NCBI GenBank assembly: GCA_905250075.1
Contig: CAJNOP010000686.1
Coordinates: forward strand, 51,100 to 115,099
DNA: 64,000 bases
Source: Rotaria sp. Silwood1
Lineage: Eukaryota; Rotifera; Eurotatoria; Philodinida; Philodinidae
Reading direction: 5' to 3'
Part shown: piece after piece, positions 24,145 through 35,926 of the stretch
Layout: the number at the start of each line of letters is the position of its first letter
Position numbering within the stretch: position 1 is the first letter of the stretch
Translations under genes and position numbers: made by a program
Notes under the pieces: model-generated
The model's input: only the letters and a program-made list of their open reading frames with translations
Databases searched by the model: none
Told to the model about the DNA's origin: nothing

Positions 24145-24301
24145 AGGGTGTGGGTAGGTGTGGGTGTGGGTGTGGTTATGGGTGTGGGTGAGTGTGGCTG
24201 TGGTTGTGGGTGTGGGTATGATTATCCCTTTAACGACATCCACACCCACCGACACTCATACCCACACTGACACTCACACGCGCCCACACCCACACCCCAC
24301 C
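24145..24301. repeat. telomere-like G-rich/C-rich hairpin, long
   Basis: About 70 bp of imperfect TGTGGG repeats (gggtgtgggtgtggg type) are followed by a spacer of about 20 bp (atgattatccctttaacgac) and then about 65 bp of complementary CCCACA repeats. The G-rich arm comes first on the plus strand. Confidence 0.75.
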
Positions 24302-26183
24302 GAAGACAATATGTAGAAAAAAAGAAATGAAAACAATACAAGCAGATAATTATAATTGTTGTTTCTAATGCTTATAAGTTATGTTTGAAGAAAGGGTGAG
24401 CTATGACAAACACATAAACTGCATTATTCACTAGGCGAACTTTATATGAATTTGAGCTATTACACTAAATAAAGGGGCTAGCAATTCTAAATGAACTATA
24501 CTAGGAAACAAATAACAAAAGAAAAATAGTCGAAAACTTTAAACGAAAATAAAAAACTACTAATTATATCAAAGTTAAATTCCGTTCATTAAGTCAACTA
24601 TAATGAGCAGATATTCAACACAATGAACCATACTGGAAGAAAAAAATGATTGTATTTGATTATAAGGCATTATTCATTAAAGTCTATAGTCATGGGAACT
24701 TGATTCAACTCGTAAAACCAACATCGAAAGCGTCAATAACATGCTGGCTTTCAAAAAAAATTATACATTTTAACGGTTCTGAGATTTGGTAACGCGTTTT
24801 GTTTGAAACTTGGTAACAATTCTGTTTTCAGAATGTTTTTCTCATTTAATTAAGACTATTAAGAAATCTTGACGAGTTCAAAAGCATTTTGTTCAAAGTC
24901 TAGTATACCTGCGTATTTTTCTTTCACTTTTCTCTCCAGTTACTTAACTTCTCTTCGTTTTCTCATCACTCTTGTTTTTGCTCACATGAATAAAGATAAT
25001 TAAAAACTAATAATAGACAAGCGCATGACTTTAATTTATATGCGAATCCTTGCTTGACCAAAATGTTTTGTTAATTTTATGCAAATACAGATACAGCTAT
25101 TTTTTCTGAAAATAAATTAGTAGATAATAAAGAGAAACTTGACGATTGAATTTTCTGTCTCACGTGTTCTGAAATCATGAAAGTTCGAACTCAAAAGATA
25201 CAAATAACGAAGAATACCAAAATCTTTTAACAAGAAAATAGCATACTACTTCGCGTTTACAGCATTTTTTGCTCAATATCAGAATTTTAGATATCTGTCA
25301 TAATTCTTCATAAAGTAGATACTCATTTATAAAAACGTTTAAAGAATCATTTACAATCATAAATACTTTGACATATCAATGAAACATTAAAACGGTAAAG
25401 AATAGGTAAGGATCATCATATTTACCGTTTATCATCGTTTTTTTTTTGACGAAAAAAGTCCAATATCGCCGTATACACAGCATATCAGGCCTTTCGCTTC
25501 TATCTGGGTAGATTTTGTTGTACTGAACTTCATCGTTGCTTTTCAGTTTCATAACTATCAACATTAATAATATAATTTTGCTATTGATCCCATCCGCATT
25601 CAAATCCTCAAAATAGATAGGTATTAAATAACCAAGAAATGATTTTGATTTAGTTGTTATGTGTTAGTATAACATTTGATTTCAAAATTTGATGCTTAAG
25701 TTCATTTAAAAATGAATACTATTGAGAACAGTATATATTCATAAGTATGTCGATTTGCTTTATCTTATATTATTGAAAGCTTAGAAATAAAAATTTTTAT
25801 GTTGACTTTTTCTTTACTCTCGAAGATTTTGTCTTCAATTCGCATACAATCGGATGAGTTTTTTCTTTATACATTATATGAATATCAGAAAATTAGATTC
25901 ATGATCACAGGTTCGCATGTCATTGTTGTGCCTACTATGTTAAACCTTCGAGCATACATGCAGATTGATTATGAAATGAAGCGAAATTCTACGAGCGTGT
26001 ACGAGTATGAGTGTTGATGTGTGTGAGATGAATACCAACATTTACACATTCAACCAAGAAAAATTTGCAATAGCTTGATTAATAATTACAATAACTATAT
26101 ACATGATTTTCTTATTCATATATTTATGTTCTTCATCTAACAAAAATTCGTAAATTTATCTATAGATTTACAATATTTTTCTG

Positions 26184-26283
26184 NNNNNNNNNNNNNNNNN
26201 NNNNNNNNNNNNNNNNNNNNNNNNNNNNNNNNNNNNNNNNNNNNNNNNNNNNNNNNNNNNNNNNNNNNNNNNNNNNNNNNNNN
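26184..26283. other. assembly gap (100 N)
   Basis: Exactly 100 N, the conventional length for a scaffold gap of unknown size, so true distances across it are uncertain. Confidence 0.95.
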
Positions 26284-26349
26284 CCTTTCTTATTTCATAA
26301 GAAATTTAAAAAATATTCTAAACTTACATCTTAATAAAATTTAGTGATA

Positions 26350-26460
26350 CACTAAAACCTCTCTTAGTGGATACCTCCATATAATGGACACCTCCTTATA
26401 GTGGACACTTTTTTGACGGTCTCTTTTTCATAAATACTCTCTCTATAGTGGACACTGATT
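26350..26460. repeat. short degenerate tandem repeat of a 'tagtggacac' motif
   Basis: The motif ctctc/tctctatagtggacac recurs at about 26365, 26385, 26402 and 26445 with intervals of 15-45 bp. It resembles the termini of known short interspersed or MITE-like sequences, but no boundary or target duplication is visible. Confidence 0.35.
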
Positions 26461-26660
26461 ATGAGTTCAAAGAGAATGTAGAGATGAAATATCTTTACTC
26501 ATTCAAATTAATGACTCTTTATTCATCGGATGGTAGAATGACAAAAAAAATCATGTTAATAGAAAAGAAAGAACACGTTCTTTGTCTTGAATAAGAGAGA
26601 GGGCTAAATTTATTGTCGTATTGTAACATTTGTCTCATTTTTCTGCCACTATTAGGAGAA

Positions 26661-26742
26661 AGGGTGTGGGTGGGTGCGTGAATGTGAGTGTGGATGCGGG
26701 TGTGGGTGTGATTTGAGTAACTGTCAACAACCACACCCCACC
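26661..26742. repeat. telomere-like hairpin, asymmetric
   Basis: A G-rich arm of about 50 bp (agggtgtgggtgggtgcg...) is followed by a short spacer and a C-rich arm of only about 12 bp (ccacaccccacc). Just upstream (26345-26460) is a stretch with repeated 'tagtggacac' and 'ataatggaca' segments. Confidence 0.6.
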
Positions 26743-27010
26743 TTTGATATCAATGAAACAATATCTCATTTGATGTTGAATGGCTTAGCAGCATTCATCT
26801 AAAGTAAAAAAAAAAACAAACATTTGGAAAAAGTGCCGTTTATTAAAATGAAAAACAATATTAAAAATGTGTTTTCAATTTATATCTTTGATTACCTATG
26901 AGGTTTTATTGAATTGAAGTAGTCACTATCTTAATGAGTCACATTATTATATATCATCGTAGAGCAGTGACGAACTTCAAAAATTTAAAACACGAATATC
27001 GTATGAGCTC

Positions 27011-27064
27011 GAGTGTGAGTGGGTATTTCTCTTCTCGCACACTTCGCACTCACATCCACACCAC
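27011..27064. repeat. telomere-like hairpin, short
   Basis: gagtgtgagtgggt is followed by a short spacer and gcactcacatccacacca. It is a degenerate member of the same G-then-C family. Confidence 0.45.
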
Positions 27065-27739
27065 ATGAACAGTTGTAATCAACAAATCAGATATATTGAG
27101 TGTTGTATAACGATTTAATCTAGGTGATTCAAACTAAACAAAGAGAGTATAAACTTCTGATGTCTCTTTTTTTGTGTTTATACCCAATAAAACGCCCAGT
27201 CATTCATTTAATAGTCATAGAGTCAGATGGATCTCAGAAAGATATAATGAAGTAGACATATTGTTGCTGATCAAAAATTAATTTCTAAGAAACCTTTCTT
27301 TTCTCTTCTATACTAAGAATTAGAAGTAATAGTATTTTAGGTTATTTTCAAGATGATTTTATTACTTTATAAAATTAAGCTATAAACAATTCTGTCAAAT
27401 CGACCACTTGCTATTTGCTTTTAATGTTTCAGACAATTTCTTTTCACATGAGTTTTATTTATAGGTTGATTTAATGGAAATCAAACTATTTTACATTTCA
27501 TATTTTATCATCCTAAGATACGTGAAAAAGTCATATCATCTTCATCGTTGAGACATTAAGTTTCTTCATAACATTATCCACTTTGAGAGTCTATTGCTTA
27601 TTCTTAGCTTGTTTCCTATGTGTACAATGTATATACGTATTCAAGTAACGAAGTTGATAAGGCAGTTTCTTTGATCATAATGCTATGAAATAAAAGTAGA
27701 TAATACAATATTCACTGTCACAAATAGATTCTGTTTATA

Positions 27740-28443
27740 CTTACGAGGAAAGGTCCCCAAGTGTGACTCTCAGTTTTGTATGAGATGTATACCAGTTTGT
27801 AGAACTTGACGAGCTGGTTCCTATGGTATGATTTATTTTTCCCCATAGAACTTCAAATGCGGAAAACTGATCGATTTTTACTAGTGAGTTATGACACTTT
27901 GCATGTTTCGAGACAATTGTTTGAAAATTAGAACGTCACAGTTACTTAAATTTCATATCGTCAAATTAAAAACATGCAGAATATTTATGAGACAATCTAT
28001 TTTGATATTATTTTAAAAGAAGTTCAGGTTCATCTTCTCAATACATGACAAGGTTTTCTCCCAGGATCGCTAAATACCTCCAACTGTAGCAATTCAACAA
28101 TTATTATTCATAGTGATGGCGAAATAAACTTTTACAAGGAAAAACTGTCTCTCTATTCTTTGGAAATAATATAAAAATAGATTGTCTCATGCGATACTCT
28201 CCATGTTTTTAACATGTCTATGTAAAATTGAAGTACCTTTGAAGTTCCAAATTTCAAAAACTGTCTCGAAACATATGCGAAATATCATAACTTACTAATA
28301 AAAATAGATCAGTTTTCCGCATTTGAATTTCTATGGGGAAAAATAAACCATACCAAAGGAATCAACTCGTCAAACTCTACAAACTGGTATACATCTCATA
28401 CAAAACTGAGAGTCACACTTGGAGACCTTCACTCGTTAGTGTA
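27740..28443. mobile_element. 700-bp foldback element with long complementary arms
   Basis: The left arm (from cttacgaggaaaggtccccaagtg) is matched in inverted orientation by the right arm (...cacttggagaccttcactcgttagtg). Arm pairing extends over about 300 bp; for example gagatgtataccagtttgtag and the block around 'ttttccccatagaa' recur inverted. TA lies next to both ends (27738-27739, 28444-28445), compatible with a Tc1/mariner-type MITE. The central loop is under 100 bp. No coding sequence. Confidence 0.75.
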
Positions 28444-28580
28444 AAAATAAAATAATCAGGAATAATTTGACGAGACAGGAAAGAAAAGTTCGAGAAATTT
28501 TCAATGATATTTCGTTTATTTTGTCTCAATTACTACGAAACACACAGTTCTGTGAAGAAATTCTCTTATAGTGAGTATAT

Positions 28581-28698
28581 TGGTATGGGTGTCTTCATTG
28601 CAGTCGGATCCAGTCGAGCCCCGCCTACACCCACAACGTCACATCCACTCCCAAACCCACACTCCACGCTCACACACACATACCCGCATCCACACCCT
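28581..28698. repeat. telomere-like C-rich array with short G arm
   Basis: A short ggtatgggtg arm is followed about 30 bases later by some 75 bp of CCCACA/CACACA-type repeats ending ccacaccctt. A reading frame across it is repeat-derived. Confidence 0.5.
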
Positions 28699-29531
28699 TC
28701 ATCCTATCAAAGTCTGTGTTGTATATGCAGAGATGATGGGATGATTTGTCATGATTTTTACAATGATTGTACAATGATCAAGCATGCAAACATTTGGAAA
28801 ACAGTGTGAAATACAATACAGTTGCGATTATCAAATGGGTTTTAGTTGCACTAATTAATGAGCTTCTCAAGTTTTGTAATGCAGATTGATATCTTAAGTA
28901 CGCATTGTAATTACTGAGTTACAAAAATTCTCAGTGCGACACATTCCTAGCTTTAGTTGATTCAGTTGAAATAGACATAGTGCCACATAAAACGATTGAT
29001 ACAAAATGTACTAATGATGACCCTGTACAATTGATTTCATAACAGAGATTCATCAGTCCTTATTCACAGATAGCATGTTATCTTAGCTCTGGTAATATCG
29101 ATACTCCGGACAATTGCTAGTGCGCCATATAACGAAAACACCTTTAGTGATTCACCTATTTACAAAAAAAAGATTTTACTTTACGTAATATGGCTAATTT
29201 AGTTGATCAAGTTACTTATTTATTTATTCGTTTATAGATTATTTTATGTATAACAGTGATGTAGTGAATGTGCAATTATGGTATTTTCTCTCTCGCATTG
29301 TTTAGGTATATTATGAAACACGTAATATATTTTCTTTTCCGTGCTTTGTCGAAGATCTTTTTCCATTCTGTGCTGGAATATTTGAACTGTCAGGCTACAA
29401 TGAATAAGAAGACAGATATCTGTAGCAAAAGCGTCAGGCGAAACAAAAATTAGTATGAAGAATTTAATCAAGATTCATTACATTTGTCATTTTGTTTTGA
29501 CCATGAAGATAAATGCACTGTTTTTTTAACT

Positions 29532-29712
29532 ATTGGAAAGCCACTCTCTATATCAAAATAAGTTCTAGTACTTTAAAACAGCATTTTTTCTGACACTTTT
29601 CTTATGAATATAAACTCTAAACACTTCTTTATTATTGGTAAAAGAGTTAGCCGATTTGGTCGAAATGTAGCAGAGATATTGAACTTTTTATCGTGAGTAG
29701 TGGCTTTCTGAA
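29532..29712. repeat. short foldback
   Basis: ttggaaagccactctctatat at the left pairs with the inverted right end (gtgagtagtggctttctgaac); the interior arms pair weakly. Probably a decayed MITE. It lies about 240 bp from the 3' end of the defensin-like gene. Confidence 0.4.
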
Positions 29713-29952
29713 CACTCTTCACATGAAAAGATGCTAGTGCAACTCTTAAGAAATAAAAATACGAAATAATTCTGATGAAGAGTATTATGCTTGTTTATTA
29801 GATATATTCAATAGTAAACAGAGACTATAAAGTGAAACTAGAGTGTCAACTATTGCAATTGTATAATATCTGATTAATAAATAGGAACAAAGTGTAAGTT
29901 TCAAGTGTGGAGTCAATCTTAGTTGGGTGTCATCTCGATGCGATGGAATTAC

Positions 29953-30230
29953 TTATGTTTTACACCAACATTTCTTTTGATTTATTACATATTTACAATA
30001 GCCATTGCTACTATAATTATACCAACGACAGACTACGCTGCACGCACCGTCACTGAAACAAGTACCAGGATAAGATGGACATTGAAAATCAGCATTAATA
30101 CAAAGTGTTACTGAAAGTATAAAATACAATACTCAACTTCATCTTAGTTAATAATAGATTAGGACTTACTAAAAAATAGAATTAAAAGAGCAATCACAAA
30201 AATAAACTTCATAACACTACCAGTAACCAT
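29953..30230 (-). CDS. secreted cysteine-rich peptide, defensin-like (CS-alpha-beta, drosomycin-type spacing)
   Basis: Two exons on the minus strand (30170-30230 and 29953-30110) join in phase across a 59-bp intron with a gtaagt donor and a tttcag acceptor, giving 72 residues. Residues 1-27 form a strong signal peptide (a hydrophobic FIFVIALLILFF core, ending TLCINA). The predicted mature part of about 45 residues has seven cysteines. The order is C, C, CxxxC, GYC, CWC: CxxxC, GxC and CxC are the diagnostic elements of the cystine-stabilised alpha-beta fold of defensins. An extra N-terminal cysteine before the six-cysteine core gives the layout of drosomycin and plant defensins, but the eighth, C-terminal cysteine is absent because the chain stops two residues after CWC. 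The role is inferred to be an extracellular antimicrobial/antifungal peptide; structurally related channel-blocking peptides cannot be excluded. An alternative ATG lies six codons downstream. Confidence 0.72.
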
Positions 30231-30627
30231 TTTTTTTTTGGGTTAATAATTGCAACTTCTCAAGTTTGCCTCTTACTGTTACCAACAATAATATAGCATA
30301 AAGATCTACTTCGATGTATGGTTTAGCACGCATTTTTATACCATCAATAAAAGACTAAGAAACGCAAGAAAGGTACGTTTCATATGGGGATTTATCCTTT
30401 CTTACGTTATGTCCATCAACCATCCAATTTTGTATAACTATCATGTATTGCATATTGACGTAGATAATGACGTAGGTGACACATACTTAGTCACAAAAAA
30501 TATTACGTAGATCATCAATGACGCTGAAGACAGCATAAAATACATGAGTCATTAGGTGATAATGATAGAAGATATAAAATATAAAATAAGGTCTCATTAT
30601 AACAGTTTGATTGGCATTGTGTTTGCC

Positions 30628-30760
30628 GGTATGGGTGTGAGTGTGGGTGTGTGGGTGTGCGTGTGGGTGTGGGTTTGGGTGTGGGTGTGGGTTTGGGTGT
30701 GGGTGTGGGTGTCTATCATCTCTTAAACGATGCTCACACTCACACTCACACCCACACCCT
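30628..30760. repeat. telomere-like G-rich/C-rich hairpin, long
   Basis: About 75 bp of gggtgtgggtgtgggtttgg-type repeats, a spacer (ctatcatctcttaaacgatg), then about 35 bp of complementary cacactcacacccacaccct. This is one of the cleanest arrays in the window, close to perfect TGTGGG with TTTGGG variants. Confidence 0.75.
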
Positions 30761-31502
30761 TTTTTCTCACAAAAAAAAAGATCTCAAAACCCAATGCCGT
30801 AGTGTTCTGGAACGAAATAATTTGAAAAACGCTGAGGGGGAGTAAGGGTGTAATTTTGACATAAATTTTTTTACAAAAAAAATATATGTGTCTGTGTCAG
30901 TTTTGGATGCTGATTCCGAATATCATGTTCATTTTGACCATAAATGAATATATATTGGTGAAAATCGCTAAATACAAGCTCAATTTTTAGCGCCTTGTCC
31001 AGAATATCGAATTTTTTTTCCAAAATGGAAGTTTGTAGAAGAAATAAGTTGAGCAATCGATAGAGCTGAAAAATCTCTATCGAATGATATATTGCACGGA
31101 TCTTTTTAACTTATTCGAACATTAGGAAAATTACTTTTTGTACTGGAGTCTCACTAATTAGTATTAATTATGACTAATTAGTGATTAAACGGCATGAAAG
31201 AAAGTCATATTTAAGAGTTTTTTGAATGGAACTATATGTCCAAACGATTGTCTACAAAACTACATCGGAATGAACTAAATACGGCATTCATATGGAATAC
31301 TGGAAAGTTTATAAAACGTGTTTCTCAACTCAAACTATTTAATTAATTTTGAACTTAATTAATTAATAACTCAGCCAATAATTGACCAAAGTTTTTTATA
31401 TTTTATAGGCACACCATTGAAGGTGTTCTCTAAAAACTGGCAAAGTTTCAGGGTATGTTTGGGGGAGGACACCCCCCTCCCCCTTAAGTTTAAACTTTTG
31501 AA

Positions 31503-31575
31503 GAGTGTAGGTATGGGTATGACTTTTCTATTCTCTATGCTCACACACACATCCATCCACCCATATCCATGCCCT
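31503..31575. repeat. telomere-like hairpin, short
   Basis: gagtgtaggtatgggtatg, a spacer of about 20 bp, then cacacacacatccatccacccatatcc. Degenerate G-then-C array preceded by a run of C and G (gggggaggacacccccctccccc) at 31459-31483. Confidence 0.45.
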
Positions 31576-32176
31576 AATTTTCTTGTGCAGGTGGCATGCA
31601 AGATGAAACTACGTTGGCGTGAAGGTGTTGTTGATGGTTCTGAATTCGATTTCTTGGCACAGTTGTGGTTTTTCATCACTATTGTGCCTGTTGCGCTTGA
31701 CCATTTTAATACAGTACAACAATGATTACACAATATGTAATTTTGTGCAACATTTAAATAATCAAAATGAGAAAAACTTGATCACAAATCAGATCGTGTA
31801 TTAGCTCGTTTTACAAATGTAATTGATGGATCATTCGTTTCGATCAACTTCTTGTAATTCATGTTTTGAAAATTCTTTATGAACATTTGATGGCATTTTA
31901 GTTGTAATACTAAAAAGAAAGGAAGAATTCTATTTGTAAGAAAAACAACGTTCACAATGATTTGTGAGCTTATTATTTCTTTATTCTCAAAATTATTTTA
32001 TGATATGCTAGTTTATTTGTTCACTAATCATATGTATGCATATATTTTTTCCTATCTGTGATATATATGCGAGGATTTTATCTTCGTCCATATAGCGGCA
32101 TCTTTATATTTCTTTTTTCACTCGACGGGACAAACGGAATTTGCGACACATAAAAGTCTGTCGCAGGACTCTAACC

Positions 32177-32225
32177 AACATCCACACCCACTCCACATCT
32201 TCACCCGCACTCGCACCCACACCCT
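32177..32225. repeat. telomere-like C-rich array, single arm
   Basis: About 50 bp of degenerate CCCACA repeats (ccacacccactccacatc...cacccacaccctt) without a convincing G-rich partner upstream. It lies 220 bp downstream of the COMT-like stop codon. Confidence 0.45.
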
Positions 32226-32442
32226 TGTACTTTTTATAGGAGAGTTTTACTATGATCTAGCATCTTTAAGTCTTGCTCGACTTTCTGATGTATCATCAAA
32301 TTCAAATGGAACACAATTTGTTTTTGCAACTCTAGGTCTCTGGCAGTGAAACAGACATTATGTTTTCATGGTTAAGATTCTTTTATTGCATCAAATAACA
32401 AAAATTATTGAAACTTCTTCGCAATCATTTATTCGCAATGTT

Positions 32443-33140
32443 TTATTGTCGAATCGAAATTTCTACACCATCACGAATATTCTTCTCATATTCGAGAGTC
32501 GATTCATGAAATGTTGATGTATAATGTGGATTATTTCGAACATAGGCTACATAGTCAGGTGCACCGGGATAGATAATATTATCAGCAACAATCATTGTAC
32601 CACGTTTGATCAAACCGACATTTTCAAGTTGTTTGAAATCCCTTAAATAGGCCCCTTTATCATGATCAATAAAGATAAAATCAAATGAATCAACATTGAA
32701 TTGTTTACTCAAACTGGGAATTGCTTGGTCAGTTTGATCGAGGACAATTTTTATGCGATTTGCAACACCAGCATGTTCATGAATACGTCGAGCAGTAGCT
32801 GCCGATTCAGGATTTACTTCGATAGTGACAATCAATGTATCTTCAGGTAGTTGAGAAGCCATGCGCAATGAACTATAGCCAAGAAAAGTACCTTTAATAA
32901 AAACAAAAAAGAAGTTGTGAGGATCTGTTTCGATGAGTATCTACCGAGTTCAAGGACCGTTTTTGGTTGTCGAGATTGTAGAGCTGCATCAAGAATTTTG
33001 CCTTTTCTATCGCCAATATTCATGAGTGCTTGTTTAGTCCAACCATACTGGTCAATGATATTGATGACACTGCTGATATCACCCGGACGACTATTCTTAA
33101 GAACATAATTCAAAAGTGCTTCACGAAAGTCACTACACAT
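32443..33140 (-). CDS. COMT: catechol O-methyltransferase-like enzyme
   Basis: Two exons (33140-32945 and 32891-32443) around a 53-bp intron encode 214 residues. The protein aligns from end to end with soluble catechol O-methyltransferase, which transfers a methyl group from S-adenosylmethionine to a catechol hydroxyl in a Mg2+-dependent reaction. Visible signatures are MNIGDRKGKILDAAL near the N terminus, the SAM-binding LELGTFLGYSSLRMA, IEVNPESAA (acidic ribose contact), IDHDK and VADNIIYPGAPD. The presumed metal ligands D141, D169 and N170 fall at the same numbers as in mammalian soluble COMT, and the catalytic lysine of DHxK is present. There is no membrane anchor or signal peptide in this model, so it is predicted cytosolic. 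Bacterial and animal COMT-like sequences are similar, so the catechol substrate is inferred. The intron argues for a fully domesticated eukaryotic gene. Confidence 0.92.
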
Positions 33141-35430
33141 TTTTAGAAGTAGGAACGACTTCTTCTTGCAGTTACCTCAATAAAATATTGTATTTTATAC
33201 TATGTCACTGAGGCGAAACCTGCATCATCATTTTCTTCTTGTTCTTTCATTCTATATGCTTTTTTATTCACACCTTTGTCATGTCCTTGACTGAATCATG
33301 TTTAATGTTTGTTTGATTTGAAACACGAGAAAAGAGTAATGTTATTGCCTATTTAATGATTCATAGCAGCAATGTATTGATGGATTGGTGAACAGCAAAC
33401 AAATTACATTGGAAGAATTTTTAAATCGATGGAACTCAACAAAGATACGGAACAAGCGATAAAAAAGTCGTCTTTCTGTATGTCTCATTTATTACAAAAC
33501 TATAAACAGACGACAACGACATCTAGCCGAATGGTATCATTTGTCAGAGGCATCATTGATTCATTTGGTTTAAAGTTCTTTCGACCAAATCAATTTGAAG
33601 TAATCAACATCCATTAGTCAAGTTATAAAGCCACGCGTTAATCCGAAATTATAGAGATGACTGCAGACGCTTGAAAATGGCACATAAGATACTGTTATCG
33701 GTCATCATTGGATAGTTTTACATTTTAAATCAAAGCTGAAATAGATTAGATCAACAAATTGATCTTTCTTTATCTCGCAATCGGATCGAAAAAAACCCAT
33801 CAATCTAGAAAACAGAGACTCGACATATTTGTCAACCTAGTTTCAGCTTTAATTTCAGGTATAACCTCCGTGTGACGATAAATTGATAGAGGGGTATTAG
33901 TGCTGATGGAGTTACACTTTATTCTATTCCTTCATATCACATAATCGTCAATTGTGACGATTTTCAGATAGAACAAATATTAGCATTGATGGTATTTTGC
34001 TTTATTGAGCTTCTTCATATCATCAATCGCATCGTTTACCTATAAAGCACGCGTTTATATACACAACCAGGCGAGAGAAAGAAGAGAGCGAAAGAAAAGG
34101 GAGAACAATAATGTAAAGATAGAAAGATAAGAACAATACATGTGATGGGAAGAAATGATAAGTGAAGATTGAACATCATGAATATAACACACTCAATCGA
34201 TCGTTACAGTAATTACTTCACATATAACACACGCTTTCATAGGAGAGAACGAGAGAAAAAACAATGAGCACCCACAGAGGGCATAGAGTAGCGATTACAA
34301 AGCTATTGAAGCAGTGTTGAACATGATGAGCAGTATTACGTATTGATATGAGGATGAGATGAAATAAAAGTGACATAACGTAAGGATGACATCACATACG
34401 GGTGATAACATATCACATCGATGTATCTCTTGGCACACTCAGCTCGAGCAAAATGTAGTGATGATGAGTCTCCCCATCTTATCAGAATAGTAAATATGAC
34501 TCGATGTCTTACTAGGCCTTGTGAGCAAGACAATGCCTAGCAAACGGTCATAGAAAACAAAGATTGGGAATTGAAAGCGGATTATTTTTCATTGAATTAT
34601 CGATTTATGGTCAATCGAGTTTAGATTTTCTGAAATCGTTCGAACCCTGACGAAGCCTCTTCTAATTAATCTACAATTAACTTGATTAATGTTTATTTTT
34701 TTTGTAGAACCTGCTACATATGTAAAGTCGTTTTAAACAATTTTTCTTTGATTGTAATATCAAAAATTGGTAAATTGTAGCCTTTAGGAGCTCTCAAAAA
34801 GCTACAAAACTATTTTACATCGAATCGTCGAACGTTTTGTTTTTTGAAAACCGATCTCTATGTAGGGAGCGGGTGTGCGTGTAGGTATGTGCCCTTGGAA
34901 AAAAAAATGGCGAAAAATTATGTAATTTACATCATTTTAACGAAAAATTTTCCACAGAGACATGATGCCGAAAGCGAAAAACATGCCATGATTTACCTTG
35001 AAACGGACACTTTAATGCATGTTTTTAAAATTCATGTAATTTTTTCGAAATTTTCATTTCATGAAAATGATTAAGTTACACTAATGTTACGCCATGAAAA
35101 TCTTTTCCTGAAAAAAATTAAAATTTAATCAAAGCCATGTCCTTATAACAATGACAAAAATTCTCCACCTACGCCACCTGCAGGTGGCATCTGAGCTTTT
35201 CACAAAGCTCAGGCTGGTTACCCTTGGAGGGGCTAGGCGATGAACTCTTAAGAAATTCAATTTACTCTAAAGCCATGTGAAATGGCAAAAACTTAGAGTT
35301 AAAATTTACGATTAGTAATGGAAAAAGTAGGGCACGGCATCCTGTCTGTCCTTACACATTTCGTTTTTTCAAAACCAAAATTTGTAAGTGTGTGTAACGG
35401 CAGATGTGGATATAAGGTTCAAATTCATCA
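33141..35430. other. intergenic, no confident gene
   Basis: A 62-codon open frame with a real ATG at 33429-33617 begins MELNKDTEQAIKK, but it has no recognised family. A purine-rich gagagaaagaagagagcg stretch is at 34071-34111. A G-rich telomere-like fragment (gggagcgggtgtgcgtgtagg) is at 34865-34886. A perfect 16-bp palindrome gccacctgcaggtggc is at about 35174-35189, followed by a small aagctcag-type hairpin. Nothing else recognised. Confidence 0.4.
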
Positions 35431-35439
35431 ATTTTTTTG

Positions 35440-35800
35440 ATAAATTATCAAATTCATGAAATGAAAATGATGCAAAAGTAATGAAAGGAAAGTTATGACT
35501 TTCCCTTTTCCAGGGTAATTAAAGTTATGAAATGAGAATGAGGAAAAGGAATGTAACGATTTTCATTTTTACGTAGTCATCAAAATCATCGGTAAGAATA
35601 ATGCAACGGTAATGAGAGTAATATAATCATTTTGATTTTTCCAGAATAATCAAAGTTATGAAATGAAAATGATGTAAAAGTAATTGGAAGTAATGTAACG
35701 ACTCTGATTTTTTCGAAGTCATCAAAATCATGCAGTAATTTTAATGAAAACTCAAAATCATGCCATTATTTTGATGAAAAATCAAAATTATTTAATTATA
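35440..35800. repeat. 70-bp minisatellite array, left of the transposase gene
   Basis: About four copies of a roughly 62-71 bp AT-rich unit containing aaaatgatgcaaaagtaatg and tcaaaatcatg-like segments. It lies in the same orientation and has the same core as the array at 39500-40330, so the two flank the transposase gene as direct repeats. Confidence 0.65.
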
Positions 35801-35926
35801 TTGAGTTATATAAAGAATTCACTAAATTCACTTCATATTTTCGGTAATATATGACAAAAATACTATTAAAATAAGCGTTTTGCATGTTTTAAATATCTTC
35901 AACAATGACTATCATTTTCATTATAG

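Larger units (their letters stand above)
30761..32442. other. gene-poor stretch with dispersed repeat
   Basis: No gene seen. It includes a segment at about 30885-31050 that resembles one at 61850-62000, and two telomere-like arrays listed separately. An ATTAAT-rich stretch is near 31150-31190 and again near 31340-31370. Confidence 0.4.

Noticed and set aside
23956-24270. 104-codon frame with a VGVGVGV-type tail
   Set aside because: The tail is a translation of telomere-like repeats.
30651-30845. Frame encoding GVGVGLGVGVG followed by HTHTHT
   Set aside because: Pure repeat translation.
31371-31733. Frames on both strands around 31.4-31.7 kb
   Set aside because: They overlap a telomere-like array and a C/G run; no conserved features or splice logic.
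33429-33617. 62-codon frame with a true ATG upstream of the COMT-like gene
   Set aside because: No recognisable family, no splice partners and a length expected by chance; left in the intergenic note only.
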